From positions 1 to 64,000 of the forward strand of contig NZ_BCWB01000004.1 in the NCBI RefSeq assembly GCF_001592045.1: 64,000 bases of DNA, read 5' to 3'. Numbering within the stretch: position 1 is the stretch's first letter; each line of letters starts with the position of its first letter. The notes under the pieces were generated by a model. The model saw only the letters and a list, made by a program, of their open reading frames with translations, was not told the DNA's origin and ran no database searches. Source of the DNA: Thermobifida fusca NBRC 14071 = JCM 3263 (GTDB lineage: Bacteria; Actinomycetota; Actinomycetes; Streptosporangiales; Streptosporangiaceae). This document shows, one piece after another, positions 26,825 through 35,855 of this stretch. The position numbers and the translations under genes were made by a program.

Positions 26825-27898
26825 TTAGTTCAGGCGAGCGCGTTCGTAGGGTTTCGGCCAGAGGTTGCCTGCGCGGAGCCGGTCGGCGGCGTGCAGCGGC
26901 CAGTGGGGGTCGCGGAGCATGGCGCGACCGAGCAGGACCGCGTCGGCTGATCCGGAGGCGATGATCTCTTCGGCTTGTTCGGGCGCGGTGATCAGACCGA
27001 CAGCGCCGGTGGGGACGCGGGCTTCGGTTCTGATCTGGCGGGCGAAGGGCACCTGGTAGCCGGGGCGGACCGGGATACGGGCGTCGGGTACCGCGCCGCC
27101 GCTGGAGGTGTCGATGAGGTCGACGCCGCGGTCAGCGAGGAGGCGGGCCAGGCGGACCGAGTCGTCGCCGGTCCATCCGCCTTCCACCCAGTCGGTGGCG
27201 GAGATGCGGGCGAACAGGGGCCGGTGGGCGGGCCACACTTGGCGGACGGCCTCGGTGATCTCCAACAGCAGCCGGACCCGGTTGTCGAAGCTGCCGCCGT
27301 AGCGGTCGGTGCGGTCGTTGACGAGGGGCGAGTAGAACTGGTGGGCCAGGTAGCCGTGGGCGAAGTGGAGTTCGACGACGTCGAAGCCGGCGGTTTCCGC
27401 GCGGCGGGCGGCTGCGGCGAAGTGTTCCGGTAGTGCGGCGACTTCGTCGGTGGTGAGCGCCCGGGGCGCGGCGAGACTGCCGAAAGGCTGGTTGGTGGAG
27501 CTGACGGTAGGCCAGCCGCCTTCTGTTTCGGGGACGGTGTGTTCGCCTTCCCAGGGCACTGCGGTGGAGGCTTTGCGGCCCGCGTGCGCGAGCTGGATGG
27601 CGGGGACAGCACCGTGGGCGCGGAGGAAGTCGGTGATGCGCCGCCAGGCGGAGGCTTGTTCGTCGTTCCACAGTCCCGCGTCGGCGGGGCTGATCCGTCC
27701 TTCGGGGACGACGGCCGTGGCTTCGGCGATCACCAGTCCGGCCCCGCCGAGGGCGAATTGGCCGAGGTGGACGAGGTGCCAGTCGTTGGGGACTCCGTTG
27801 TGGGCGGAGTACTGGCACATGGGAGAGACCCACACCCGGTTGGGGATGAGGGTGTCGCGCAGTTTCAGTGGTTCGAAGAGGTGGCTCACATTGAGCAC
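26825..27898 (-). CDS. Old yellow enzyme family NADH:flavin oxidoreductase (YqjM type)
   Basis: 357-residue FMN-dependent ene-reductase. The segment VWVSPMCQYSAHNGVPNDWHLVHLG carries the Cys and Tyr typical of the thermophilic-like (YqjM) class, IQLAHAGRKAS the active-site His region, and ELHFAHGYLAHQFYSPLVNDRTDRYGGSFDNR the substrate/FMN region; GSADAVLLGRAMLRDPHWP closes the barrel. It reduces activated C=C bonds with NAD(P)H. The GTG start has no good ribosome site, and an internal GTG three codons later is possible. Single gene with its own terminator. Confidence 0.94.
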   Translation of the reverse strand: MLNVSHLFEPLKLRDTLIPNRVWVSPMCQYSAHNGVPNDWHLVHLGQFALGGAGLVIAEATAVVPEGRISPADAGLWNDEQASAWRRITDFLRAHGAVPAIQLAHAGRKASTAVPWEGEHTVPETEGGWPTVSSTNQPFGSLAAPRALTTDEVAALPEHFAAAARRAETAGFDVVELHFAHGYLAHQFYSPLVNDRTDRYGGSFDNRVRLLLEITEAVRQVWPAHRPLFARISATDWVEGGWTGDDSVRLARLLADRGVDLIDTSSGGAVPDARIPVRPGYQVPFARQIRTEARVPTGAVGLITAPEQAEEIIASGSADAVLLGRAMLRDPHWPLHAADRLRAGNLWPKPYERARLN

Positions 27899-28158
27899 GA
27901 ATCACCGATGGTTTTTTCGCATTCCCGGGTGGGCCGTGACTCTGCTCACAGCAGGATGCCGGGCTGGTTCCAGTCTTGGTGGCGGTGCCGCTCCCCGCTC
28001 AGTTTCTCGCAAACACCACACGATTCTCATTTCCTCCCAAACCCGCATACTCCCCCCGGGTCGTGGTAGAGGCTCTCCGACATCAGGTGGCACACGCCGC
28101 GGCAGCGGTCCGCGGCACAGCAGCCCACCACCGCGGAGACACGCACAAGGGGAGAGCA

Positions 28159-28560
28159 ATGCAGCACGACGCGTTCATCGGACAAGTGCAGGCGCGGGCT
28201 CGACTCGACAGTCGCGGATCAGCGGAAACCGCGACCCGGGCCACTTTGGAGACGCTGGCGGAGCGGATCCCCGCTGACCTTGCCGAGGACCTCGCTGCCC
28301 AGTTGCCGCGGGAGATCAGCGAGAACATTCTGCGCATCACGTCCCAGCCCGGGGAAGAACAGGGGCACCGGTTCGACCGGGACGAGTTCATCGCCCGGGT
28401 CAAACAGCGCTCGCACACCGACGAGCCGAAGGCTGCGCACATCGCGCGGGTGGTATTCGAGGTCCTCGACGAGGCGACGACCGGCGGCACGATGGAGAAA
28501 GTCCGGCAGAGCCTGCCTGAAGACCTGCGTCAACTGGCGTTGGCTGGCAGTAAGGGCTGA
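28159..28560 (+). CDS. DUF2267 domain protein (first copy)
   Basis: 133 residues with two helical DUF2267-type halves: MQHDAFIGQVQARARLDSRGSAETATRATLETLAERIPADLAEDLAAQLP and FDRDEFIARVKQRSHTDEPKAAHIARVVFEVLDEA. Each half has the pattern helix - 'A...A.R.....L..R'. The ATG follows GGGGAGAGCA. Cytoplasmic, no signal. DUF2267 proteins have no firmly assigned biochemical role and are often next to stress genes, as here. Cotranscribed with the next DUF2267 gene and perhaps the DUF2795 gene. Confidence 0.88.
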   Translation: MQHDAFIGQVQARARLDSRGSAETATRATLETLAERIPADLAEDLAAQLPREISENILRITSQPGEEQGHRFDRDEFIARVKQRSHTDEPKAAHIARVVFEVLDEATTGGTMEKVRQSLPEDLRQLALAGSKG

Positions 28561-28634
28561 GCACCGGCACGGCAGGGCGGTGCCGGGGGTGTGCTGGGGC
28601 CGCGGTGCCGCCGCCACGGAGAGGAGAGACATCG

Positions 28635-28994
28635 TTGATCGCACACCAGGACCTCGTGGACCGTGTCGCCGCCCATGAAGAGATCGCCGACACCGAAGAG
28701 GCGCAGCGCGTGGTGCACGCGGTCATCACGTCCCTGTCTCCTCACCTCGCTCCGGAGGCCCGCAAGGACCTGCGGCGGGAGCTCCCGAAATCCCTGTGGG
28801 AGGACATGGACCGGGGCCAGGCTGTTTCCCCGCAGCGCTCCGGCACCCTGGCCCAGCAGGTCGGTGAAGAGTTGAACTGTCCGCCGGAGCGGGGACTGCA
28901 GTTGGCTCGAGTGGTGGTGTCGGAGCTTTCGCTCGCCTCTCCCATTCTCGGCAGGGAGATCGCAGACTCGCTCCCCGACACGTTCGGCTCCTAA
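28635..28994 (+). CDS. DUF2267 domain protein (second copy)
   Basis: 119 residues, again DUF2267-like (LIAHQDLVDRVAAHEEIADTEEAQRVVHAVITSLSPHLAPEARKDLRRELP, then a second half). I prefer the TTG start because GAGGAGAG lies about 10 nt upstream; a GTG at 28605 would add ten residues that do not look coding. It is a diverged paralogue of the preceding gene. Unknown function, probably the same stress-linked role. Confidence 0.78.
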   Translation: MIAHQDLVDRVAAHEEIADTEEAQRVVHAVITSLSPHLAPEARKDLRRELPKSLWEDMDRGQAVSPQRSGTLAQQVGEELNCPPERGLQLARVVVSELSLASPILGREIADSLPDTFGS

Positions 28995-29253
28995 CCGGCG
29001 GGCCGTGCTGCGTGTGCGGCATTGGGGGTGCGTGGTCTGGGCAGGAGAGCACAGCCGTGGTCCCCGATGCAGCAGCGGCCAGGCGTGCCTTGCGAGGAGA
29101 ACGGCTGCCGGGACCGGCCTCTGCTCGGGCGGACCGGGGCGGCGACGCCCGGAATCCTGGTGGCTGAGGGGAAGGAGGATCGGGCGGTTGCCGTGGCGGC
29201 ACAGGGCAGGGGGACTGCTGCCGCCGAGAAGAAACCCACGCTAAGGAGGCACC

Positions 29254-29592
29254 ATGGTGCTGCTCCACGACACTGACGAGGTCCGCAGGGCACTGTTCGA
29301 CCTCGACTATCCCGCTGCCAAGGAGGCGGTGGTCGCGTGCGCGGAACGCAACCGAGCCGCACCTGAAGTGGTGAAGGCGCTGCGGGCCCTGCCCCTGGGC
29401 GAGTATGCCAACGAGGCGGAGGTACTGCGGTCGATTCCGCTGGATCCTGCTGCGCCGCGGCAGCGGACCCCGGCGGAGCGCAACGAGCAGGCCCGGAAAA
29501 CACGGCACGGCCATCCGGGTGTGGCCGAGCACATGCACGAGGTCTCCCCTCCCCCGATCGAGGAGGAGCTCGGGGAGACGTGGGGACGCTGA
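29254..29592 (+). CDS. DUF2795 family protein
   Basis: 112 residues. The N-terminal half (DTDEVRRALFDLDYPAAKEAVVACAERNRAAPEVVKALRALPLGEYANEAEVLRSI) is the DUF2795 helical domain, seen in many actinobacterial stress genes; the C-terminal half is charged and Pro-rich. A very good ribosome site AAGGAGG lies 5 nt before the ATG. 259 nt after the second DUF2267 gene; the gap shows no gene. Function unknown. Confidence 0.85.
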   Translation: MVLLHDTDEVRRALFDLDYPAAKEAVVACAERNRAAPEVVKALRALPLGEYANEAEVLRSIPLDPAAPRQRTPAERNEQARKTRHGHPGVAEHMHEVSPPPIEEELGETWGR

Positions 29593-29644
29593 CCCGGAGG
29601 CACGGCCGGGGCGGCACGCTGCGGCCGCCCCGACGCTCCGCGGA

Positions 29645-30139
29645 TCACACGGTGGCGAGCATTCGGCGGCCCATCTCGTGGGTGAAGCGCTCCAGTTTGC
29701 CTGCGGTCTCTTCTTCTTGCAGAAGGTTGGTTTCCAGCAGTTGGATGCAGGTGGTCTCCCCCATGAGCATGGCTTTGCCAACAAGTCCCCGGTAGGCGGC
29801 GATCTCATAGTGTTCGACCTTGAGGGCCCCGCCGAGCGCGAACATCGTCAGCACTTGCGGTGACGGGTTCATTCCGGCGAACTCTCGGAACTCTTGGCGC
29901 AGCGCTTCGATCGCCGCGCAGGGGACTCGCTGCGGTGTCGCACCGATCGCCCGGAAACACTGCTCGAGGTTGGCGATCTGCTGCTGGGTTTCCTGCTGGT
30001 GGTGGCGGAGCATGTCGGCGACGTTCTCGTCGGCGACCATACCGGACATCTCGTCGAGCATGTCGGCGATCACCGCCTCACCGGTGCGCATGGCCGACAT
30101 TTCGTGGACGAACAGGTCTCTCGGGGTTTCCAGTTTCAT
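29645..30139 (-). CDS. DUF892 / YciE-like ferritin-like protein
   Basis: 164 residues, predicted four-helix ferritin-like bundle of the DUF892 (YciE/YciF) group: RDLFVHEMSAMRTGEAVIADMLDEMSGMVADENVADMLRHHQQETQQQIANLEQCF, then LGGALKVEHYEIAAYRGLVGKA and a last Glu-rich helix. The Glu and His residues (E13, E21, H45, H46, E49, E115-H116) could bind a di-metal centre. Family members respond to general and osmotic stress. Convergent with the DUF2795 gene, with a 52-nt gap. ATG preceded by AAGGAG. Confidence 0.88.
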   Translation of the reverse strand: MKLETPRDLFVHEMSAMRTGEAVIADMLDEMSGMVADENVADMLRHHQQETQQQIANLEQCFRAIGATPQRVPCAAIEALRQEFREFAGMNPSPQVLTMFALGGALKVEHYEIAAYRGLVGKAMLMGETTCIQLLETNLLQEEETAGKLERFTHEMGRRMLATV

Positions 30140-30311
30140 CGCTGCTCCTTGTCGGATACGTTGCGGCGGCTGCGCGGCTACCCCCGCCCGGCAGCACCTC
30201 ACCCCTTTTTGTGCGTGCTTTGCGGTTTCTTGAGCGGAATGTCCCACCGCAGTCTTGAGGACCGGGAAGCCGTTTCTGCCCGCGCATGCACCGGGAAGCA
30301 GCAAGGACTGC

Positions 30312-31061
30312 CTATGCGACGAGGGCGTCCACCAAGCGGTGGAGTTCGTCTGCGGTGACTCCGCGGCTCTGGAGGTAACCGTGGGCTCCGCCGTACTCGG
30401 CGGCGAGCCGGTCAAGGAAGATCTCCATGGTTTCGGGGAAGGCGCTGAAGGTCTCCTCCGGCATGGCGGCCAGCCGCTGCTGGTAGGCGGGGACCGTGCT
30501 GAGCTGGGCGTGGAGTGCATCGAGATGGTCGGCGGTCCGCGCGTAGTCGGCCACGATGTCGTCGCGGTCTGCTCCCGCTGCGGCGAGGATGAGCGCCACC
30601 GCGGCCCCGGTGCGGTCTTTGCCTGCAGCGCAGTGCACGAGGACGGGCAGGTTCCGGTGCTCTCCTAGCAGGCGCACGATGCGCGCGAACGTGTCCCCAG
30701 AGTGCTCCAGGTAGCCCAGGTAGTGGGCGGCGATGGCGGCACTGCTCGTAGGCTGGGCCTTCGCCATCCGGCGTGCCGCATACAGCGGCAGGTGTGCTGT
30801 GGCCATGCCGGTTTCCGCGAGCGCCGGGCTGGCGGCTTCGCGGGCCTCGCGTCGGCCGCGCAGGTCGACTCGGGTGCGCACCCCGAGACCGTGGGCGAGC
30901 TGGCGGGCTTCGTCAACGGTGAGGAACTGGGGGGTGGCACTGCGGTAGAGCCGTCCCATGCGAATCCTGCCGCCGTCCGTGGTGCGGACTCCACCCACGT
31001 CGCGGAAGTTCATCAGGGCCGTGAAGACGGGGGAAGCGGGGGGTTCACTGATCTGAGTCAC
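30312..31061 (-). CDS. Tyrosine-protein phosphatase (Tyr_phosphatase3 / PtpB-like)
   Basis: 249 residues. The P-loop HCAAGKDRTG gives nucleophile Cys144 and Arg150; the N-terminal NFRDVGG (residues 18-24) and VDLRGRREA are also signatures of the PtpB-like atypical phosphatases, which can use both phosphotyrosine and phosphoinositide-like substrates. No signal peptide, so it is cytoplasmic unless exported by other means. The GTG start gives the family's usual N-terminus. Single gene, 172 nt from the DUF892 gene in the same direction. Confidence 0.92.
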   Translation of the reverse strand: MTQISEPPASPVFTALMNFRDVGGVRTTDGGRIRMGRLYRSATPQFLTVDEARQLAHGLGVRTRVDLRGRREAREAASPALAETGMATAHLPLYAARRMAKAQPTSSAAIAAHYLGYLEHSGDTFARIVRLLGEHRNLPVLVHCAAGKDRTGAAVALILAAAGADRDDIVADYARTADHLDALHAQLSTVPAYQQRLAAMPEETFSAFPETMEIFLDRLAAEYGGAHGYLQSRGVTADELHRLVDALVA

Positions 31062-31545
31062 TCCGCCATCTTCGCTTACGCCCCAATACGGGACAATCGG
31101 CGGTCCTACCGGTGTGGGCGAGAAGTCTCGGCCGCATTGCCGACCGCGTTCCTTCCTGCGGGCAGTGGGGTCACGCCAGCACGTCGCGCGCTCTCGCGAG
31201 ATGGTCGGGCTCGTCACCATGGCGGGGTGGCCGATGCACGGGGGGCCGGCTGTCTGCTCTCGACAGGATCACGCTGCTGTGCGGAAGGACGATGACGGGG
31301 TGCTTCGCGCGGCGCTGCCGCACGCATGCCTGCGCTAGTGCCGGGGGACCATGGGGGCGCGGTGCGGGCCCTGGAGTTTACTGAAGCCCTCGTTTCTTTC
31401 CCCTCTGCAACGGAGTGGCCACAATCCCCTCCACGCATGGCGTCCGCTATCACCGGAAATATCCCGCAATACCCGGCGCAACCCACCCCACAAAGCAATT
31501 ACATAATGAAAAAATCTATTTACCTTCTGTGATAAACATGAGGTT
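31062..31545. other. Intergenic region, divergent promoters
   Basis: No gene recognised. The right end (31480-31545) is AT-rich, with CATAATGAAAAAATC just before the membrane GAF gene, a likely promoter zone. Confidence 0.5.
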
Positions 31546-32364
31546 GTGGGCCCGCATTGGAGTCAGGTCAGACTTGGTGCAAAAATCCTCAGCGCCACCC
31601 TCACGTTCCTTGCCGGTCTCGCTCTCGCCGGACACGAGGCCGAGCTCTGGCAGTTCTCTCCCCGCGAGGAATTCCGACTCGCCTCGGTCAGCATCACCTT
31701 GCTCTTCTTGAGCTTGACCGCCTCAGCGATCCACCAGTGGCGTTCAGAAAAGTCTGAAGTCACCCTCCGCAACATCCGCCAGGGAGTCACCTACTCCCTG
31801 CACGCCCTCCTGTTCCGCATCCAAGACGAAACCGGGATCGACGTGCGGGACCTGGGCGCCACCGTGCATCTGCGGGTCCGCACCGGCATATGGCCGTTCC
31901 ACCACGAACAACTCGTCCCGCTAGCGTGGGCACGGTTCCGAGCCACCAGTGTCTCCGGTATCACCTGGCGGCCCGGGGTCGGCGTCATCGGCCGCTGTGT
32001 AACCTTGGGCCGCCTGCTCATCGTGGATGTCGCCGCCCTCGACCGGCAACTGGAGAGCCTCACCGAAGCGGAATGGCACGAACTTGCCCAACGCGAACAG
32101 CAAGAACCCCCCGAACAGTCCCGGACACTCGGGATGAGTTACCGTGAATGGCAGCGGGCTCGGGGCAAGTTCAGCGTCATCCTTGCCACCCCACTGATCG
32201 GGCGGAGCTCCACCAGGTCGGAGATCCTGGGGTGCGTGTCGATTGATGTCATGACCCCCGATCCCAGCACCGACAGCTACGAGCTGCTGTCCGAGGAAGC
32301 CGTCCAATACGCCGTCAGCGCCGCGGCACGCGAGATCAGCAACGTGTTAGCCGCTTTCCTCTGA
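31546..32364 (+). CDS. Two-helix membrane protein with a cytosolic GAF-like domain
   Basis: 272 residues. Two hydrophobic segments lie at about 14-34 and 44-64 as an N-terminal hairpin; the remainder looks like a GAF fold: LLFRIQDETGIDVRDLGATVHLRVR, then GVIGRCVTLGRLLIVDV and, at the end, EILGCVSIDVMTPDPS...EEAVQYAVSAAAREISNVLAAF. The segment GITWRPGVGVIGRCV resembles the GAF 'G..G......'. It could be a membrane sensor of an unknown ligand. The GTG start has no clear ribosome site. A 66-residue gene follows after 34 nt. Function unknown; GAF call is inference from pattern. Confidence 0.75.
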   Translation: MGPHWSQVRLGAKILSATLTFLAGLALAGHEAELWQFSPREEFRLASVSITLLFLSLTASAIHQWRSEKSEVTLRNIRQGVTYSLHALLFRIQDETGIDVRDLGATVHLRVRTGIWPFHHEQLVPLAWARFRATSVSGITWRPGVGVIGRCVTLGRLLIVDVAALDRQLESLTEAEWHELAQREQQEPPEQSRTLGMSYREWQRARGKFSVILATPLIGRSSTRSEILGCVSIDVMTPDPSTDSYELLSEEAVQYAVSAAAREISNVLAAFL

Positions 32365-32398
32365 CTCCTCGGACACAGCGGGGACGGAGTGGCAGACC

Positions 32399-32599
32399 GT
32401 GAACGACCGCAGCAGACCGACGCCCCGCATCCTGGTCGCCCAGCCGATGTGGACTGCCGAGTCAGCCAAACTCTTCACCGCGGAAATGGAACGGCTCGGC
32501 GCCCCGTCAGCACACGCCGCGGTCTGCTACTTCGACGCCCGCGCAGAGATCCGCAACGACTCTCTGCTGCGCCGCCTGTTCACGCGGCGCCGCCGCTGA
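32399..32599 (+). CDS. Small hypothetical protein with Arg-rich tail
   Basis: 66 residues: MNDRSRPTPRILVAQP... ending LLRRLFTRRRR. A GTG start, with GGAG about 10 nt upstream, 34 nt after the membrane GAF gene in the same direction. The middle (MWTAESAKLFTAEMERLGAP) could form one helix. Not recognised. Position suggests cotranscription with, and possibly a partner role for, the membrane protein. Confidence 0.55.
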   Translation: MNDRSRPTPRILVAQPMWTAESAKLFTAEMERLGAPSAHAAVCYFDARAEIRNDSLLRRLFTRRRR

Positions 32600-32769
32600 C
32601 ACCACCGTCCACACAGCCCCGCCCCGGCCTCGCCAGAAACACCCAGACGGCTCTATCCGCACCCACAGCAAGGACACGGTGCCTGACGGGAGCCCGCCAG
32701 GCACCGCAGAAGACATAATCATCCCCTCTCCCGCTGGGGCCTGCCCCTTCCGAGAGGAGCCCGGCAGCA

Positions 32770-33528
32770 TCAGTGCGCGCGACGCATCGTGACAATGCCC
32801 ACCCACAGGCCGAGCACGGCCGTGACGACCGCCGACAGCGCGCCCCACGCAACCACCGACGTGTCCCACACCCCGTTGAACAAGGCGCGTTCCGCGTTGA
32901 CCACGTAGGTCAGCGGGTTGAGCAGGGACATGGTACGCAACCATCCAGGACCGCCCTCGACCGGCAGCATGATGCCGGCCAGCAGCACCAGCGGGAACAG
33001 CACCGTCTGCTGAACCCCCCAGAACAGCCAGTGCCGGTCCTTGGACACCAGCGCCAGCGCATAGGAGAGAGCACCCACACCGACACTGAACACACTGATG
33101 ATCAACAGGCCGCCGAGCGCCCCCACCACGTGGGGACGGAACCCGAATGGGATAGTCGCGGCAAGAATGATCACCGTCTGGGCGAGCACCGGCACGATCT
33201 CTTTCAACGCCCGCCCCACGATCAGCGACGAACGGCGCAGCGGCGAGACCAGCATGCGCTCGTGCGAACCGAGCTGGATCTCAAACAGCAGGTTCGCTCC
33301 GGTCGACATCGTGGCAAACAGGCACGACATCACGATGATGCCGGGCACAAACCACTGCAGGGTCGACTCGCCCGACAGCCCTTCAGGCAGCAGAGGAGCG
33401 AACAGGGCGAGGAAAACCAGCGGCTGCACCAGGCTGAAGACCACCGTGAACGGGTCACGCAGCACAGGCCGGAGTTCACGGACGAAAACGGTGATAGTGT
33501 CAGTGAGAGGCGTGGTGGGAATGGTCAT
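32770..33528 (-). CDS. ABC-2 type transporter permease
   Basis: 252 residues, six predicted membrane helices, with the ABC-2 (DrrB-like) pattern: N-terminal VRELRPVLRDPFTVVFSLVQPLVFLALFAPLLP, then MVSPLRRSSLIVGRALKEIVPVLAQTVIIL (coupling region) and LNPLTYVVNAERALFNG at the C-terminus. Forms an exporter with the ATPase encoded immediately upstream, whose stop it overlaps by 4 nt. Substrate unknown; relatives export hydrophobic drugs or lipids. Confidence 0.93.
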   Translation of the reverse strand: MTIPTTPLTDTITVFVRELRPVLRDPFTVVFSLVQPLVFLALFAPLLPEGLSGESTLQWFVPGIIVMSCLFATMSTGANLLFEIQLGSHERMLVSPLRRSSLIVGRALKEIVPVLAQTVIILAATIPFGFRPHVVGALGGLLIISVFSVGVGALSYALALVSKDRHWLFWGVQQTVLFPLVLLAGIMLPVEGGPGWLRTMSLLNPLTYVVNAERALFNGVWDTSVVAWGALSAVVTAVLGLWVGIVTMRRAH

Positions 33529-34526
33529 GCCGGGACCTCCTGGGTAGCGGCAGGCTCCGAAGCAGCGGCGTCGCGGAGGCTGCGGCCCGTCAAGTTGAGG
33601 AACACGTCGTCGAGCGTAGGCCGGGCGATCTCCACCGCAGCGACCGGCAGGTCGGCTTCTTCGAGCTCCCGCAGCAGGGCGGGTGCGAGCCGGGAGCCGC
33701 CGTCAACCTCCAGCACCACGCGGACACCGTCGTGGGTACCCCGCGCGCTTTCCGCCCGGGCCATGAGATGGCCAAAAGCCCGCTTGGCGTCGTCGGCCCG
33801 GTCGAACGTGAGCGTGATGCGGTCGCCCGCGTATTCGGCTTTCAACCGTTCCGGGGTGTCATCGGCGATGATCGTGCCGTGGTCGATCACCACCACACGT
33901 TCCGCGAGTTGGTCGGCCTCGTCCAGGTAGTGGGTGGTGAACACGATCGTAGTGTCGTGCCGGGAACGCAGTTCACGGATGTGTTCATGCAGGTTGGCCC
34001 GGTTTTGCGGGTCTAGCCCGGTGGACGGTTCGTCGAGGAACAGCAGTGGCGGCGTGTGCATCAGCCCCAGGGCGATGTCCAGCCGGCGTTTCTGGCCTCC
34101 CGACAGGGAGGAGGAACGCCGGTCGGCGACATTGCTCAAGTCGAGGGAGGCGATGAGTTCCTCGGCGCGGCGGCGGGCCTGGTCCGTACTCATCCCGTAG
34201 GCGCGCCCCTGGCTGATGAGTTCGTCTCGACCGCGCTGGTTGTACCCCGATCCGGTGCCTTGGCCGACGTAGCCGATACGGGAGCGCACTTGGCGCGGTT
34301 GGGTGCGGATGTCGGCTCCCGCGACTTGGGCGGTGCCTGAGGTGGGGAGGAGAAGCGTGGTGAGCATCCGCAGGGTGGTGGACTTTCCGGCCCCGTTGGG
34401 GCCTAGGATCGCTACCATCTCCCCTGCTTCAACGTTCAGGTCGATGCCGCGGACCGCTTCCACCGTCCGTTTCCGGGTGGTGAAGTGTTTGGTCAACGCA
34501 CTAGCGTGGATCATTGTCTCATTCAC
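33525..34526 (-). CDS. ABC transporter ATP-binding protein (DrrA-like)
   Basis: 333 residues. Walker A GPNGAGKS (about 43-50), signature LSGGQKRR, Walker B LLFLDEPS followed by TGLDPQNR, and His in FTTHYLDEA. The C-terminal 90 residues match the extension of daunorubicin-resistance-type ATPases. GTG at 34526 is used here; ATG at 34514 (MIHASAL) is possible. Divergent from the WYL regulator, with promoters in the short gap, so that regulator probably controls the exporter. Confidence 0.94.
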   Translation of the reverse strand: MNETMIHASALTKHFTTRKRTVEAVRGIDLNVEAGEMVAILGPNGAGKSTTLRMLTTLLLPTSGTAQVAGADIRTQPRQVRSRIGYVGQGTGSGYNQRGRDELISQGRAYGMSTDQARRRAEELIASLDLSNVADRRSSSLSGGQKRRLDIALGLMHTPPLLFLDEPSTGLDPQNRANLHEHIRELRSRHDTTIVFTTHYLDEADQLAERVVVIDHGTIIADDTPERLKAEYAGDRITLTFDRADDAKRAFGHLMARAESARGTHDGVRVVLEVDGGSRLAPALLRELEEADLPVAAVEIARPTLDDVFLNLTGRSLRDAAASEPAATQEVPA

Positions 34527-34589
34527 GACAAACCACTCTAAAGGTTATTGCGGTCATCGCGCGTCCGTAATATGCGGCATGCTGAAACC

Positions 34590-35570
34590 ATGGCTAATAC
34601 GAGCACGCGAATGCTGCGCTTGCTATCCCTGCTGCAGACTCAACGGTATTGGTCCGGTAGGGAACTCGCAGAGCAACTAGGGGTGAGTGAACGTACCCTG
34701 CGCCGTGACGTAGACCGGTTGCGGGAACTGGGATACCCGGTCGAGGCAACACGAGGAGTGGCCGGCGGCTACCAACTGCGGTCGGGTACGGCCCTCCCCC
34801 CGCTGCTCCTCGACGACGAGGAAGCCGTCGCCATCGCCGTGAGCCTGTGCACGGCCGCGCAGAGCACGGTGACCGGCGTCGAAGAAACAGCGGTGCGAGC
34901 CCTCGCGAAGGTCGTCCAGGTGATGCCGCCCCGGCTGAGCAAGCGAGTGGAAGCGCTGCGCCCCTTCACCCTGCCCGCCCTTCGCAGCAACGCACCAGCG
35001 GTCAACGCGGTCATCCTCACGGTGCTCGCGCAGACCTGCCGGGACACCGAGATCCTGCGCTTCACCCGCCTTGCCCGCGACGGCACACGGTCCTTGAAAC
35101 TGGTGGAACCCCACCACCTGGTGTCGCTGTGGCACCGCTGGTACCTGATCGCCTGGGATGTGGGCCGGGGAGACTGGCGCACGTTCCGGGTCGACCGCAT
35201 CACGGATCCGGAGGCGACAGGGGCACGGTTCATCCCCCGCGAGATTCCCGGCGGTGATCCGGCGGAATTCGTGCGAAAGCACAGCCGGGAGCTGCCCCCG
35301 CAGTACCGGGTGGTGGTCGAAGTGGCTGCAGCCGCCGACACCGTCCGGCGGGCTGTGGGTTCGTGGGGAACAGTGGAGGAACTGGACGGCGACCGGTGCC
35401 GGCTCACCTTGCACACGGACTTCTTCGACTGGCCGGCCATGCTCCTCGCCTCCCTCGACGCAGACTTCACCGTGGTGGACCCGCCCGAATTCCGCGACTA
35501 CCTGCAGGCCTGTGCGGGACGGTTCCTGCGCGCCGCCGAGTCGGCTGGACCGCTCCCGTCCGAGTCATGA
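34590..35570 (+). CDS. WYL domain transcriptional regulator
   Basis: 326 residues. N-terminal HTH (RMLRLLSLLQTQRYWSGRELAEQLGVSERTLRRDVDRLRELGYPVEATRGVAGGYQL), then a WYL ligand-binding domain (LVEPHHLVSLWHRWYLIAWDVGRGDWRTFRVDRI) and the WCX C-terminal part. Divergent from the DrrA-like ATPase gene with only about 60 nt between, so it likely regulates that exporter. ATG at 34590 has no ribosome site, and 34572 is an alternative; a leaderless transcript is possible. Confidence 0.93.
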   Translation: MANTSTRMLRLLSLLQTQRYWSGRELAEQLGVSERTLRRDVDRLRELGYPVEATRGVAGGYQLRSGTALPPLLLDDEEAVAIAVSLCTAAQSTVTGVEETAVRALAKVVQVMPPRLSKRVEALRPFTLPALRSNAPAVNAVILTVLAQTCRDTEILRFTRLARDGTRSLKLVEPHHLVSLWHRWYLIAWDVGRGDWRTFRVDRITDPEATGARFIPREIPGGDPAEFVRKHSRELPPQYRVVVEVAAAADTVRRAVGSWGTVEELDGDRCRLTLHTDFFDWPAMLLASLDADFTVVDPPEFRDYLQACAGRFLRAAESAGPLPSES

Positions 35571-35697
35571 GCGGCACGGACAGCACGGTGCCGAGCCACC
35601 GAGGGCGCGGACCGTCCCGCCTTCGTGCGACAGCACGGAGGACTGTTCGAGGTAGTGGACTCTGGTGTGTTTTTCGGTCGCGATTGTGTGGGCGGTT

Positions 35698-35732
35698 GCT
35701 GGGGGTTGTCTGTAATCTTCACAACCCCCAGC
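35698..35732. terminator. Strong hairpin, 12-bp stem
   Basis: GCTGGGGGTTGT and ACAACCCCCAGC pair perfectly around an 11-nt loop, followed on the plus strand by TTTACGTTGTAGATTTTTG. It lies 128 nt past the WYL gene and is a plausible terminator for it. Confidence 0.65.
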
Positions 35733-35855
35733 TTTACGTTGTAGATTTTTGATTGGCTGCTGGAGGGCTGCCTGAAGGCGCCGCTCCCTCCCCCAGCTTC
35801 GCCGTGTTCCCGAGGTTCTCCCCCGTCGCCCCCCCTGCCTCGCGGCACTTGTTCC

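Noticed and set aside
27976-28158. Upstream extension of the first DUF2267 gene to 27976
   Set aside because: The extra 61 residues do not look like protein, and the ATG at 28159 has its own ribosome site.
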